Assembly: GCA_032871835.1 (NCBI GenBank)
Contig: CM065296.1
Span: 4,970,001 to 5,034,000 of the forward strand
Reading direction: 5' to 3'
DNA length: 64,000 bases
Origin: Dipteronia dyeriana
Taxonomy: Eukaryota; Streptophyta; Magnoliopsida; Sapindales; Sapindaceae
The notes below the pieces were generated by a model. That model did no database searches. It had not been told where the DNA came from and saw only the letters and a program-made list of their open reading frames with translations. The number at the start of each line of letters is the position of its first letter. Position 1 is the first letter of the stretch. Made by a program: the position numbers and the translations under genes. Shown piece by piece: positions 38,955 to 51,756 of the stretch.

Positions 38955-40723
38955 GGGTTAATAGTATTGATGACCCTTATACTTATAGCGCATCTGTATA
39001 GTGTTCTCTGGATTTTTTTTCTTGGCACTTAACCCCTGAACTTCTAAAAATTTATAAAAACTGACAAAAGTGAAACGGTCGTCAGTGACAAATTACACTT
39101 ACATACCCTGAATATATGAATAATTGTATTAAAGCTGGAAAAATATAATAATATCATACAAATACCCTTTGACATGTTTGACCAATATCCAAAAAAAAAT
39201 CAAAATAAAAATATTAATAACATTAATTATTTTAAAAAAAAATATTAAATAATAATAATAATAAACTTTGAAAATAATAATATTAATAATATTAATGAAC
39301 TTTTAAAAATAAAAATTATAATATATTAACAATAATAATAAATAAAAATTAAATTACAAATATATGGAACTTAGATTTCTAAATTCCAATTAAACAATTA
39401 AACTACCCATAATTCCAATTAAACAAAAATTAATTAAACTACCCATATTTTTAATTTATTTTTCTTTATTATTATTGTAAATCTATTATAATATATAGAA
39501 CCCAGATTTTCAAATTCCAATTAAACAATTAAACTATCCATAATTCTAATTAAACAAAAATTAATTAAACTACCCATATATTTTTTTATATGAATGGTGG
39601 AGTTGATGAGTGATGATTTTTTATGGTTTGGTGGTGGTTTGCGTCGGGATTTGGTTGTTGCAAGAAGATAATAAATATGAGTTTGGAATAAATATGATTT
39701 TTTTATTGTTGTGTTTGGTTTATATTGTTTTGGGTTGGATTGTATTATTGTTGTGTTTGGTGATGTATTATATTAAATTGTAATAAATTTTATATTATTA
39801 AAAATTATATTAATAAACCTAATATTGATTAATTTATGTGATATATATATATATATATAAATCATCCAGATCTCGCACATTTCTCTCCTCTCACCGTCGT
39901 CTCTCTTTCTCTCCTCTCACCACTGCTGCACCAGCCTTCGTCTTCGTCTCCTTCCGTTGCCGCGGCCTTAGTCTTCGTCTCCTTTCGTCGTCGCGGCCTT
40001 CTTCTTCATCTCCTTCCGCCGTCGTGACCTTCGTCTTTTTCTCTCTCTTCCTCTCTTCTGATGTGTGTGGACTGAAATGGGTTGGGTGTGGTTTGGTGGT
40101 GGATTTGGTGTGGATTTGGTGATGATTTGGGTGGATTTGGTGTGGATTCGGGTGGATTTGGTGGTGGTTTGGTATGGATGTTTCTGGGCTTGGGTGGATG
40201 TGGTGGTGGTTTGGGCGTGGATTGGTTTTGGTGTTGATCTGGTTTGGACGGTGATCTGGGCTTGGGTGGATGTGGTGATGGTTTGGGAGTGGATTGGTTT
40301 GGGCGGTGATTTGGTTTGGGTGTGGATGTGGTGGTGATGGTATTGGTTTGGACGGTGGTTTGGGCGTGGATGTTTCTGGTTTTTAGAAAAAATGAAGAAA
40401 CAATTTGTTTTTTAATTAATATTTAGGTTTTTATAATATAATTTTCAAAATTTATTAATTTTATTAATTTTATTACTTTATTTTTTGGGCATTAATCAAA
40501 CTGGTCGAAGGGTGTTTGGATGATATTGTTATATTTTTCCACTTTTAATGCAATTATTTATATATTCAGGGTATATAAGTGTAATTTGCCACTGACGTCC
40601 TTTTCACTTCTATCAGTTTTTATAAATTTATAGAAGTTCAGGGGGTTAAATGCCAAAAAAAAAAAACAGAGGGGCACTATGCAACTGTGTTATACGTATA
40701 GGAGGCATCGGTGCTATTAACCC
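38955..40723. mobile_element. Mutator-like element, 1769 bp
   Basis: Terminal inverted repeats of about 290 bp. The left begins GGGTTAATAGTATTGATGAC and the reverse complement of the right begins GGGTTAATAGCACCGATGCC. Both continue with TTTATAAAAACTGA, GACAAATTACACTTA-like and ATATCATACAAA-like blocks. The flanks are an identical 9-bp duplication, AAAAAATTA, at 38946-38954 and 40724-40732, the hallmark length for Mutator insertions. No transposase is encoded. The interior holds an ~85-bp direct duplication (about 39366-39450 and 39498-39580), a TATA-rich stretch (39840-39859), a pyrimidine-rich block (39865-40060) and a G/T-rich, C-poor block (40075-40380). Confidence 0.92.
40075..40380 (+). 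repeat. Degenerate G/T-rich minisatellite
   Basis: Irregular repeats of words such as GTGGATTTGGTGTGGATTTG and GGGCTTGGGTGGATGTGGTG. The plus strand is nearly free of cytosine. Chance reading frames through it give only Val/Trp/Gly/Asp-rich low-complexity peptides, so I do not treat it as coding. Confidence 0.8.
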
Positions 40724-40732
40724 AAAAAATTA

Positions 40733-41653
40733 TTTGATAGAAAAATAAATACTATCAAAAAATATATCTAACCTTTCCTTTTCAAATGCTTCACATATAT
40801 TCATTCCCACCAAAGGAAATAAATACCAATTTCGACAAAAATCTGAAGACTTTAAATTTTGAGTAATGTTATTGTTTTCAAAAAAAAAAATCTTTTTTTT
40901 TAATTGTGTTAGTACGTGAAGTGTCAACGTCACATCATTGACCATATAATCTTATGATTTATAAGGTGTTGACTCTTCACATGACAACACCATTTGAAAA
41001 GGACTTTGAAAAAAAAAAAAGTCTTACATTACTTTTTTTTTTAAATACAACTACTATCGGGACCTGACGATATTAATTAGACTCTATAAGCATAACCCGG
41101 AATACTACTCTCACTATCGGATAAATTTTACACATGGACTAAAACTCTCGCAATCGGAAAGAAAGCTCGCAAGACTTACATTACTCTTAAATTTTATAAA
41201 ATGTCGATAGAATGTTTATTATATATATATATTGATCCATTATATCCAAAAAATCGTTAATATATTAAAAAAAATAAAAATATTTTTATTTTTTATATTG
41301 ATCCACCCAAAATATGAAAACCACGAGCGTCTGAAGAGCCCGAATATCTCCAGTTGAATTTTCGTAAGTCGGTGGACACTGACAACGGTAGAAAAAAAAT
41401 AATAGGGCGTGTGCTACGATATCCTATAAAGAACGAGAAAGGTAGAACAGAACGAATGGGGGGTGTCCCGTTGGGAACTCTCCGATGCTCGAGTTAGATA
41501 ATTTATCAATAAAGAGAGAATTTTAATTTAATAACGAAACTGAATAAAATCTAAAAGCAAACCGTAAATAAACCGATCGAGTCCTGGGTGATGTCGTTCG
41601 GAGAGCTTTATGTTCGCTTGGGCTGAGCGTTTAGCAAATTAAAATGCTGAGAA
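40733..41653. other. Intergenic with likely transposon fragments
   Basis: The segment 41330-41640 is less AT-rich (GGGAACTCTCCGATGCTCGA) and reads like plant retrotransposon LTR debris, but I could not define its ends or a family. Confidence 0.4.
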
Positions 41654-41658
41654 GAGAT

Positions 41659-44653
41659 TATTGGGATAGATTTTTGAACCGATGATTGCAAAACCGTCAT
41701 ACCTAATATACGTTCATAACTCATAGTAATTAATAACTTTAATAGCAGAAAATCAGATAAGAGAAAATAAATCAATCACAATACAAAATATACGTGGAAA
41801 ATCCAAATCGAGAAAAAAACCATAGGTCGTCAGGACGGCAGATAAAGTTCCACTATATGATAAATTGTTACAACCATATATTCCATGTTTCTATCTCACA
41901 CTCAAACCCCAAACCACGCTCACAAGATCCTCACCAAGAACCCCATAATATCCCCTAGGTCTCCCCTGAATATCACCCACAGATCTCTAACTTGGTCCAT
42001 TGATATTCTCTTTGATCTCTCCCCGGATATTCCTATGGGTCTCTAACCCGGATCTATCCACTACTCTCTGATGTTACAGGGTTTTCTTTTTGCTCCACAC
42101 AAAATAACCTAATTACAATGTCTATTTATACTAGTTACAGAGATTTTAAGATAAAAGGAAATCATACTCCAAAACATACAAGAATTACTTGTTCTATATA
42201 AATATTATTTTCTATTTATGACAAGTTTTCTTGTTAATGAGAATTCATTTTCCTTCAAGTACGGGACTTTCTGATTCTTCATGTACAGGACTTTCCTATT
42301 CTTCATGAAGACAGGCTCTTTCTTTTTTCGATTAGTACAAGAACTTTCAGAAGAAAACATATTTCCTATTTTCGCACAAAAATCTTGATTTGGGCAAGTT
42401 TCATCATTACCGCAGTTTGGGTCGCTGTTGGTCACCGTCATTATCAACCACCGCTCCGAATACCGCGGTTGGTGTATTTGTCTCTGCCGCAGTCTACACC
42501 ATATGATTCCACAGGAGTCGACCGCTCCTTATATAACAGTCTGTGCGCTTGTCCGCACCGCGGTCCCTACCAGATTTTGTTTATTTAGTTCTTTCAGTCT
42601 TCAACCTCCCTAAAACACCATATTCAACTTCCAAACGTTTCCCACGTCTCCAGGAAACTCCACGTCAATTTAGTCTTGTTTGGTTAACATTGGGTTCACT
42701 TGAGAATACGAGTCAAAACCTAACAATTCTCCTATTTGGCATGAATTCTTAAGACTTTTGTCCACAACCACGATTCTCATCACAGAGAGTTAACATACCC
42801 CACCACAAGGTATAACCACTTAGGAAAGAACCATCATAAGATTTTTTTTTTCTTCCTTTTACTTTGTATTCGTTGTTCTGGCACCATGTCGAAAATAACC
42901 TGCTGAAATTGTGGTGCAACTCCTCACGTCGGATTACCTGGGAGTTCGTCAGCCATCGACATTCTTGTCCACCATACACCTTGCATTACTTTCTGGGCAA
43001 TGCTTTGTGCACAATTATGGACCACTAGCAGCAACATATCCTCTTCCATGGTCAGTGGGGAAAACTGCCAAAAGGATAAGCATGTCCTTGCATCACCAAG
43101 TCCTGTGAAAGACCTTTCGTCCTTGCATCACATACCTGGTGAAAGACTTGCTACTAGAACCGGGAGTGCTTTACCGGATAAGCCTCACACACCACCAGAT
43201 ACTTCGAACGTTCATTTTTTTTGTATATTCAATTAACGTATTGTGTAACCCATACTGGATCTCCATGACTCGTACCTGCCACCACAAGCCAAAAAAAAAA
43301 TCTCCATCATCTCTATTCTTCTTTTCATCAAACCCTACCAAGTTCGAAACCGCTTTCAAGACGTTTCTATTTGTTAAACCATACTAGGCAACCATGAATC
43401 ATTATCCCAATACCACAAAGTCCTCCATACAATCTCCTGTCAAGACTTGAAAAAAAGGTTATCGTCAAACCATAGCTACCAAGTCCTCCATACACCATCC
43501 CGTAAAGACTTGAAACCATCATTGCCGAACCAAGGTTTTGATACCAATTGTTGGTAGATTTTTGAACCGATGATTGCAGAATCGTCATGCCTAATATATG
43601 CCCATAACTCATATCAATTAATAACATCAATAGCAGAAAAATAGATGAGAAAAAATAAACCAATCACAACACAAGATATACGTGAAAAACCCAAATCGGG
43701 TAAAAAACCACAGACCGTCAGGACGACAGAGAAAGTTCCACTATATGATAAATTGTTACAACCATATATTCCAAGATTCTCTCTCACACCCAAACCCCAA
43801 ACCCCAAACCCCAAACCCAAACCCCAAACCCCAAACCCCAAACCCCAAACCACGTTCATAAGATCCTCACCAAGAACCCCACAGTATCCCTTAGGTCTCC
43901 CCTGAATATCACCAGCGGATCTCTAACTTGATCCACAAATGTTCCCTTTGATCCCTCCCTAGATATTCCCATGGGTCCCTCACCCTGATCTCTCCACTAC
44001 TCTCTGATGTTATATAATGTTCTTTTTGCTCCACACAAAATAACCTAATTATAAGGTTTATTTATACTAGTTACATGAAGTTTAATATAAAAGAAAATCC
44101 TACTCTTAAACGTACAAAAATTACATGTTTCACAAAAATACTATTTCCTATTTATGACAAGTCTTCTTGTTAAGGATAAATCATTTTCCTTCAAATACAA
44201 GATTTTCCTATTCTTCATGAAGACAAGTTCTTTTCTTTTCCGATTAGCACAAGAACTTCTAGAAGAAAACACATTTCCTATTTGCGCGCAACATTCCTGA
44301 TTTGGACGAAATCAACCATTATCGTGGTTTGGGTGGCAGTTGGCCATCCACGCCCAACACCGCAGATTGTCACTGTCACCACCGCTCTGAATACCTCGAT
44401 CGGTGCATTTGCCTCTGCCGCGGTCTACAGCGCTTGATTCCACAAGAGTCGACCGATCCATATGTCGCGGTCTATGCGCTTGTCCGCACCGCGGTCCTTA
44501 CCAGATTTTGTTTCTTCAGTTTCAGTCTTCAACCTCCCTCAAACACCATCTTCAACTTCCAAACGTTTCCCACGTCTCTAGAAAACTCCACATCAGTTGT
44601 GCCTTGTTTGGTTAACATTAAGTTCACTTGAGAATACAAGTCAAAACCTAACA
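41659..44653 (-). mobile_element. Non-autonomous LTR retrotransposon (family A), both LTRs
   Basis: Two homologous LTRs, 41659-42725 (3' LTR) and 43549-44653 (5' LTR), enclose only 823 bp. On the minus strand the 5' LTR begins TGTTAGG and ends ACCAACA. It is followed after ATT by the primer-binding site TGGTATCAAAACC (43546-43534), which resembles the initiator-Met tRNA site used by Ty1/copia elements. A purine-rich AAATAGGAGAAT (about 42737-42726) precedes the 3' LTR, as a polypurine tract should. Flanking 5-mers GAGAT (41654-41658) and AAGAT (44654-44658) match at 4 of 5. No gag or pol motif is visible inside. Confidence 0.82.
43787..43853. repeat. CCCCAAA heptamer expansion in the 5' LTR
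   Basis: About eight units of CCCCAAA with one CCCAAA variant. The other two family-A LTR copies have only one or two units at the same place (about 4838-4853 and 41904-41915), so the expansion arose in this LTR. Confidence 0.85.
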
Positions 44654-44658
44654 AAGAT

Positions 44659-45990
44659 GAGGTAAAACCGTCGTCGATTTGTTTAGAAGAGGTGATGTTA
44701 TATGCTTGGAGGTTCATGGATTGAAACCAGTTGAAGGCAAGGTACTCGAACGAAAATGAAAGATGTTGGAGATAAATAGATACAGATGTTGGCCTCTACA
44801 TTATTGGTGGATGGCTTGGACAATGAGCTTTGGGAATGTTGTCAGGTTGAATATGATAAAAAGGTGAATTGAACTGATGTCATCGTGATGATACCATTAG
44901 TCAACCAAAGCAAGCTAAGAGTAAATTGCATTAAATGAATCTTTTTTTTTTACGTGAGTGATTGAATGGGAGTTAGGAAAATCCTCCTTTTCCAATGGAA
45001 GGGATGTCACTTTGAGATGAATAAGTTGATATCTTACAACGATCTCGATCTGATATCGTGGAACGATATGATCCCTGATATCTCGAGATTTTAGGAGATA
45101 TTTAAGTCATTGAACAAGTCTAACATGTGTTATGGTGACTTGGTCTCAATAGACTTACTGACTTAGTCAAAGATTGAATCTGCTTTGTATGCTTTTTGGA
45201 CATACTTTTATTGGGTCTGACTGTGCTTACTTCAGCCGATCGTCTAACCCCAAATCAATTTTGGTTTTCTTGACCTTAATATTTGTATCGTGCTATTTTT
45301 GGCTACCACAACGTCGATATTACTTTCTATTTCAACAAACAATTATTCTGTATTATTTATGCAATTTACTCACTCTTTATAGGGTCATGTTACCACCAGC
45401 CAATTATATCACCCTATCGATTGTTTACACATGGTCGTTCGTTCTCCTCATATCTCGAATCAAATAGCTCTTATTCTCCAAGGATGATGATGGATTGATA
45501 GATGTATAACTACATGTTATATATTTACAATTAAAGCTCGAATCTCATCTTATACGTAAAAAACAATTATAAAAAAAAATGAACCGAGTATTACATATAT
45601 GCATATCTAGATATTAGATTCACAGCCTGTATATCCATTCTTCCTTGGTTGTGGCCGGCCCCACTTGATTAGCTAGAAATAAGGAAGGGAATGGGACGAT
45701 GAAACCCATCGAATCATAAGATCCAACGGTTGGTAAATGGTAACAATCAGATCATTCGATGAAGTGGACTAACAAATTAATACAATTAAAAACTGATGTA
45801 TATAAGAAGACAAAATATATATGTTAATGTTTAACGACAGATCATAGTATTGATATTTCATATTTGTAATTTGATGTGGGATTCGATTGAAAATAAGACG
45901 CAGCCTGCAGTTTGGCACTTTGGCTTTGATTTAGGCCTAATTTGGGCTACCGTTTCGTTGAAAGATAAAGCACAAAACGACATGCTCTGT

Positions 45991-46021
<31 letters not shown>

Positions 46022-48067
46022 CCCCACTATACATATTTTCCCAACAATTTCATGCTCACATTAGCAATCCAAGAGTAGTTGGGTCACACAATCCAAAATT
46101 ATATGTACTACATATCCAGAGAGAAAATGTTCTAGGTGCGGTTCTCACACATATTTTTATATAAATCAACTTTTTAATATTACAAAATTCATTACGTAAC
46201 GTTACATACGTATTTTTATATAAATCATCTTTTTAATGTTATAAAATCTATTATATAACGTTACAGAGTAATACGATCAGTTTTAAAAATATATGTAGAT
46301 CACTCTATAATTTTACAAAACTTATTAATTTTTAGGAATGTAACTCTACTGTATATATAAAGATATCGTATGTAAAAGAGATAACACTATATTTATATTC
46401 TCGTATTGTGTTCTTCTATTATCAGTAAGTTAATTGTTTGGTGTATGATTCATCCAAAATAAAAGCCTTTTCTTAGAGTTTGATGTCCTACCACACTTAA
46501 TCCATCTTAATATTACTATATGAGAATTTTGTATATCCATTAGTCTAAATTTTAAAATTTTCTAAGATTTTTTAAAATTAAATCTTAAATATTATATATG
46601 AAAGAAAAAAAAATCTTCAATTAGATATTATAGTCAAAACTAAACAAATAATTGAAAGGAGTGGTTGTTAACGATGGTTGATGTATAATTGTATACACAT
46701 TTACAATAACTTGTATATACACTAACTATTATTTGATTATAAGCTGCTTTTTGCTATTAGTTATTTGTTAAAAGCAACAAGACTTTTTGCTTTTTTGATT
46801 TGTCACTTCACCTACAGAGACAATCCATTCTAACCAATTTTGTTATGACTTTTTGAAAAGTGATTTCTATCGGCTGTAAGCGTGTGTATTTTATGGCTTT
46901 GGAAGGATGAAAAACACTTTTTTTTTTTTTTTACGATAGAAATTATTTTGAAGTTTGTTACATATTGTTTGATAAAATTTAAAACACTTTTTTATAATAT
47001 ATAAGCTGTCTCAATTACCGTTTATAAAAATTATTTTATATCTATTTAGAGAAATCTAAAATTTGGACTTTTTAAAAAACTTTTTTTTATTTTTTTTAAA
47101 ATACATGAATTGTTTCAACAATTCTTTATAAATTTTAAATATTAAAACATACAATTCTTTCATAGTAAATACACTATCAACACCATTTTCATAATTCATA
47201 TAATCAAAAGCTTAAAAAAAAAAATCAATATCATTTTTATAATTTACATAACCAAAAACATATTTTTTCTAAAATCTCTGCTCATTAAAAACTCTACTAT
47301 CAAAAAATCAATCCTATAATCTTTATTTGAAAATTCATACCAAACACACTCTAAGTGTGTAACATGCTAGTGAAAGGGCATACATGGGGATTCATATCAA
47401 TGGTTCGAATCATATTCAGGTGAGGATGAGTTTTGATTTATCTGTTTTGTGTCCTTATAGGGGTAAGGGTGTGGGTCGGGTTTTCTATCGGTCTTACTCC
47501 ACATCTCCAAACAGAAAGGTCATTGTGAGTCACACAGATAAAAGATAACATACGGATAGATGTCCGGTCGAAATCTATTAAAAAAAAAAAAAAGGTGTCT
47601 ATATGATTTTTTTTTTTTAGATTTTTATTGATAAATATATTCTGTAAACAGGTGGATTCTGTCGACTTCAATTTATTACTTAATAAATATGTTAATATCT
47701 TTATTGTTGTACATGGAATTTTTAAAAGGCTCCGGTCAATTTAAAATATACCATTGAAAGTGAATTGATTGATTGCATACACAAAAGTCCTTAAATTTTA
47801 CTTTTTTGTATTGGGACTTCCTCCTTTCGATCTAATTTTATCTTTTAATATTTATTTTTTAAAGATAATCTATATTAAAAATTTAATTATTTTGTTTTAA
47901 ATATAATTATTGTCAGAGGAATGATTCCACAAATCGGAAGAAAACTCTCCACATATATTTATCAAATACGTACTGTGTGATTTGAACCCTTGACCATTTG
48001 GTATGGAATGGATGTTTACAACTATCTTTACTAAAAAGTGACGTACTTAATTTTAAATTTTTTTAAG
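44659..48067. other. Intergenic, no gene supported
   Basis: AT-rich sequence with several less AT-rich patches (44680-44900, 45170-45480) that could be transposon relics but show no recognisable domain. A (GCCTACT)4 short repeat lies at about 45992-46020. The 46700-47340 stretch is full of A/T runs. Confidence 0.45.
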
Positions 48068-48246
48068 AGTAACGTTAGATATATCACAACTTTTCAATCA
48101 TAACATATATGACAGCTGATGTGTCAATTGTTGAGTGAATACACAATAATAATGATTTATCTCACTTACTAATGTATCTACTCATCAATTAACACATCAT
48201 CTTCCATATGTGATGTGATTGAAAAGTTGTGATGCTAGTATTACAG
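48068..48246. mobile_element. Foldback MITE, about 180 bp
   Basis: The left arm contains ATCACAACTTTTCAATCA then TGATGTGTCAATTG. The reverse complement of the right arm contains ATCACAACTTTTCAATCA then TGATGTGTTAATTG. The arms extend about 70 bp each with a short loop, so the whole element folds into one hairpin. Exact ends are uncertain (GTAA...TTAC boundaries). Confidence 0.8.
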
Positions 48247-49514
48247 CATTTTTAAATTCACTTCATTTTATTTAAAATTATCTTGACACTCTTATTCAAT
48301 ACACTTCATTTTTTTAAAATAAATTTAATTAAATTTTATTGTTATATTATTTATTATTAATTTTGATGAATTCTTAATACATCAAAATTTAAGGCACCGA
48401 AACTGATGTTGATACGTACAAAAAGAACTTTATGTATACTAAAATATTCTTCATGTTTTTATTCTTACTTTTAATGTGCATTCACGTGAATTGTTATGTT
48501 AAAAATCTTGATATATATATATTTTTTAAAATAGCTGAAGCAGTGATAAATTCTTAATGTTTTATATTTAGAATCTACTTTTAGAATCCAATAATGAAAA
48601 ACCTAGTTGAAACTACATTGCATTTGATTGCAAGCCAATGGATAGTTTGAAGGTGTCTGATAAAAATATAAAACAGTTTGTTGTAAAACATTAAAGAGGA
48701 AGAAAAATAAGGTTGAATTCTAAAAATTGGTTTGTAATATCTTTAGAAATTTTTGTTATTTTTAGTAAATTTAATTAATATTAAAATTGTCATTAATATA
48801 TATATATAAAAATAAGATAGAGTATAAAAAGATATTTACTGGATTATTAACTACATCTCTGTTTTATTTTATATTATATTTTGATTTTATTCTCACTGGT
48901 TTTCTAGACTTGTCATGTAGAAAAATAAGAAATAAAATCATCTCTTCTGAATTTCATAAATTGATTGAAAATCTTCTTCAAATGCCTTCTCTTTCTATAT
49001 AATAAAACAAGCATATCTCAAGTTCATTGCCTATGCTCTTCATGATTCAAGTAACCTTTGACAAGACATGTGCCAATGTTGGCAGTTAAATTGTAAAATA
49101 AAAATAAAAGATTAATCAATTAATTATATTTATTACCCAGATGATCAATTTATATACGAAATTATGTTCATACATTAGGCCATAGAGCATAGATGCACCA
49201 ACCACACGAGAAAAAAAAAAAAGATAGACCCCGCATCTTAAAACTACAACTACTAGAAGCCAAATATGCATTAAAATGTTGTATTATTATTTTGTAAGCA
49301 TTCTCTTAACAACTTGTCCACTTTGAAATAGTTATGATTTTAATTAGAACTTGATTAGTAAAAGCTGAATGGTAAACCCATCACATTCATAAATTAATGT
49401 ATTGTGTTTAAATCGTATCTTCACTGACTTATAAACATGTATGTAAAAGGATATAAATAATAATAAGAACATTATTTTTGTTAAATAGGTGTTTTTAACG
49501 AATGTTATGACAAG

Positions 49515-49629
49515 ATAAGGTTGATTTAGTGGTAAGTCCATCATATTTATACTCAACTCAAAAGATTGTGGGTTCGAGCATACCCCTCTTTTAATCTTAA
49601 AAATATTGTAATACTAAAAAAAAAAAAAG
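49515..49629 (+). mobile_element. tRNA-derived SINE-like unit, copy 1
   Basis: An A-box-like GGTTGATTTAGTGGTAAG at 49518 and a B-box-like GTGGGTTCGAGCA at 49568 are about 35-40 nt apart, as in tRNA-derived promoters. The unit then has a short body (AATATTGTAATACTA) and an A12 tail. The cloverleaf is not intact, so it is not a working tRNA gene. Confidence 0.6.
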
Positions 49630-49635
49630 GACAGA

Positions 49636-50423
49636 ATTATTAAGCATCACCGACCAATACATCTTGATGAAAAAGAAATGTTTATTCAATCTAATCATTT
49701 TTCATATCAGAGTCACTTACTAAATAAATAAATTATTTAGTGGACATTAATAGAGGAGCGGGTATTGAACATAATAGAGCATATAATAGTGGGTAGAGAG
49801 AGCCCACTAACTTTAATGTTTCTAAGAGTATTTGTTCCATGATTCACACCATATACGATCTTGTTATGAGCAATAATATCCTCATATGAATGTAATTTAT
49901 TTCGATGGCCATACATGTTGGTGTGTCCCCATCCTGTAACACAACTAAATATGGAGATGGTTTTGTAACATCTCACGTATTTACGTTGGATCATGAATTT
50001 CACGTAAGCGTTTTTTATCCACAACATAACACCTATAACAAAATCTGTGAAATTGAAAGACGCATGCATAGAGTACAAAATAGACAAATTCTGAGTTGAT
50101 AATGTACTGGATAAATATGGTATGAGTTAAAGTTGGGCTGATTTTAAGGTTGCTGTTTGATTTAGTGTTGGGCCTCTAGAAATTTAAGCCCATTCTTAAG
50201 ATCTAGTGGACCTTGATTGAACTTGGGAGCCCAATCTACCTCGATTGCACTTAAAAAAAAAACATAATATAACGTATGACGGTATTATACTATAATGCCA
50301 TTGACTGAAATTGAGATGATTTTTTTTTTTTTTTTAATTCATCAGTTTAGAAGCTAAATAATAAATGGATTTCATGCATATTACCGCACATTTTGAATGA
50401 TCCTGTTGATCTTCTAATACTGT
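49636..50423. other. Intergenic, unassigned open frames
   Basis: A 116-codon minus-strand open frame (49737-50087) overlaps a plus-strand one. Neither has a recognisable domain or clear codon bias, and I do not call a gene. Confidence 0.45.
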
Positions 50424-50893
50424 GTCTCTGATACATGTGTTATTGTCAATGTTAAATTTGATTAAAAAAAAATGTAAAATATTATATTTGACACAACAAT
50501 TTAGCATTGTGTTCCAATGCACAGTTATACTTGATATGCTGTTTTTATTATTTTATTAATTAAAAATCTAAAAGTCTAACACTTACCGTTAATGCATTCA
50601 TTAAAATGCTGAAAAATGGTTAGATGAAATAGGTTTTTATTGAAATATCATTAATGCACAATAAATTTAAATTATTTTAAATATTATATATATACATATA
50701 TATAATTGTGTTTATGTAATTAAGAAATGTGTATTTATTGTTGTGTTAAATTTGACATATGTTATACTGTGTGTCAAATTTGACACATAATATAGCATGT
50801 GCTAAATTTGGTATAGTATTTGGCACTGTATTAGAGGAAGACTTTTGCACTCTATGCTAAATTTTAACATTGGTACAAAATTGGAGATGCTCT
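50424..50893 (-). mobile_element. MITE, family M copy 2 (inverted)
   Basis: The reverse complement starts AGAGCATCTCCAATTTTG and contains CTCTAATACAGTGCCAAAT and TGTCAAATTTGACACACAGT, matching copy 1 at 15135-15630 in order. Length is about 470 bp. Confidence 0.75.
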
Positions 50894-51383
50894 AAGATCC
50901 GTGACATCAATGAATATAGAAAATTATAAACTAAAATGTTGTATTATTTTTTTTTTAGTTTATTCCAATTTTCAATTTATATGACTATAAATATACAACT
51001 ATAAACATTTAAGCAATTGCAAGTTACAACCCAAAAAATATAAATAAATAAACTATAAAAAATATCTGGTGGGCCATCGGTCGGAAGTCAACTGCTGGAC
51101 AGCTTCCGGCTGTCCAGCAGCCGACTTCCGACCATTCGCCTAGTCCTTAATTAGTTCTCCTAGATGCTAGGCGGTGGGTCGCTGCCCCGACTAACACCTA
51201 GCAACTTTTACAACACTTCATATAACTCAAATAATTAACCCAAATGATGTGGTAAATGAGTTGTCACCACCCCACACAACATGAGATGATTTGGTTAATG
51301 AAAAAACCACTTGTCACATCATTTGTATTGAAAATTTGGCTAAATTTTTAGGTTTTCTACCATTAGTGTTTAATAATAACCCT
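50894..51383. other. Intergenic
   Basis: A GC-richer inverted repeat at 51080-51133 (GGTCGGAAGTC...CTGGACAGC / GCTGTCCAGCA...GACTTCCGACC) stands out in AT-rich sequence. No gene. Confidence 0.5.
51082..51133. repeat. GC-rich hairpin
   Basis: GGTCGGAAGTCAACTGCTGG then ACAGC pairs with GCTGTCCAGCAGCCGACTTC then CGACC. This gives a stem of about 24 bp with one mismatch region and a loop of a few bases. Confidence 0.8.
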
Positions 51384-51590
51384 CAAGGGCATAACTCAAC
51401 TGGTAGATGAATGTGCTTGGAACTTTGACTAATGATTCTCAAGTCAGTGACTCGAATCCTACCAAGTTCATGGCTTTGGTAAATAACTCTCAAGTTAGCA
51501 ACCCGAATCCTATCAATAATGGTAAAAGCTTCAAAAAAATACCTGGTCTAAATATGTGGATATATAGAAACTGTAAAAAAAATGTTTAAA
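51384..51590 (+). mobile_element. Possible tRNA-derived SINE-like unit
   Basis: The A-box-like ATAACTCAACTGGTAGATG (51390) and B-box-like AGTGACTCGAATCC (51445) have tRNA-like spacing. The second box is partly repeated at 51496 (AGCAACCCGAATCC). Ends are unclear. Confidence 0.4.
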
Positions 51591-51604
51591 TAATAAAACA
51601 TTTG

Positions 51605-51717
51605 ACAAGACGAGGTTTGATTCGATAGTAAACTTATCACACCTACACCACGAGGTTGCGGGTTCGAGTCTTTTTTCCTAAATAAATCTCGAATTTATAT
51701 AATATTGTAATACTTTA

Positions 51718-51756
<39 letters not shown>

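Noticed and set aside
40065..40337. 90-codon open frame rich in Val, Trp, Gly and Asp
   Set aside because: It is a translation of a G/T minisatellite inside a transposon; no domain, and stops are rare only because of base composition.
42385..44631. Several 60-110 codon open frames (42385-44631)
   Set aside because: They lie within LTRs or the short interior of the family-A element, show no gag or pol motif, and similar frames in the solo LTR at 5353-5686 differ in sequence.
49737..50087. 116-codon open frame on the minus strand
   Set aside because: No recognisable domain, no splice context, and an overlapping plus-strand frame; treated as chance or repeat-derived.
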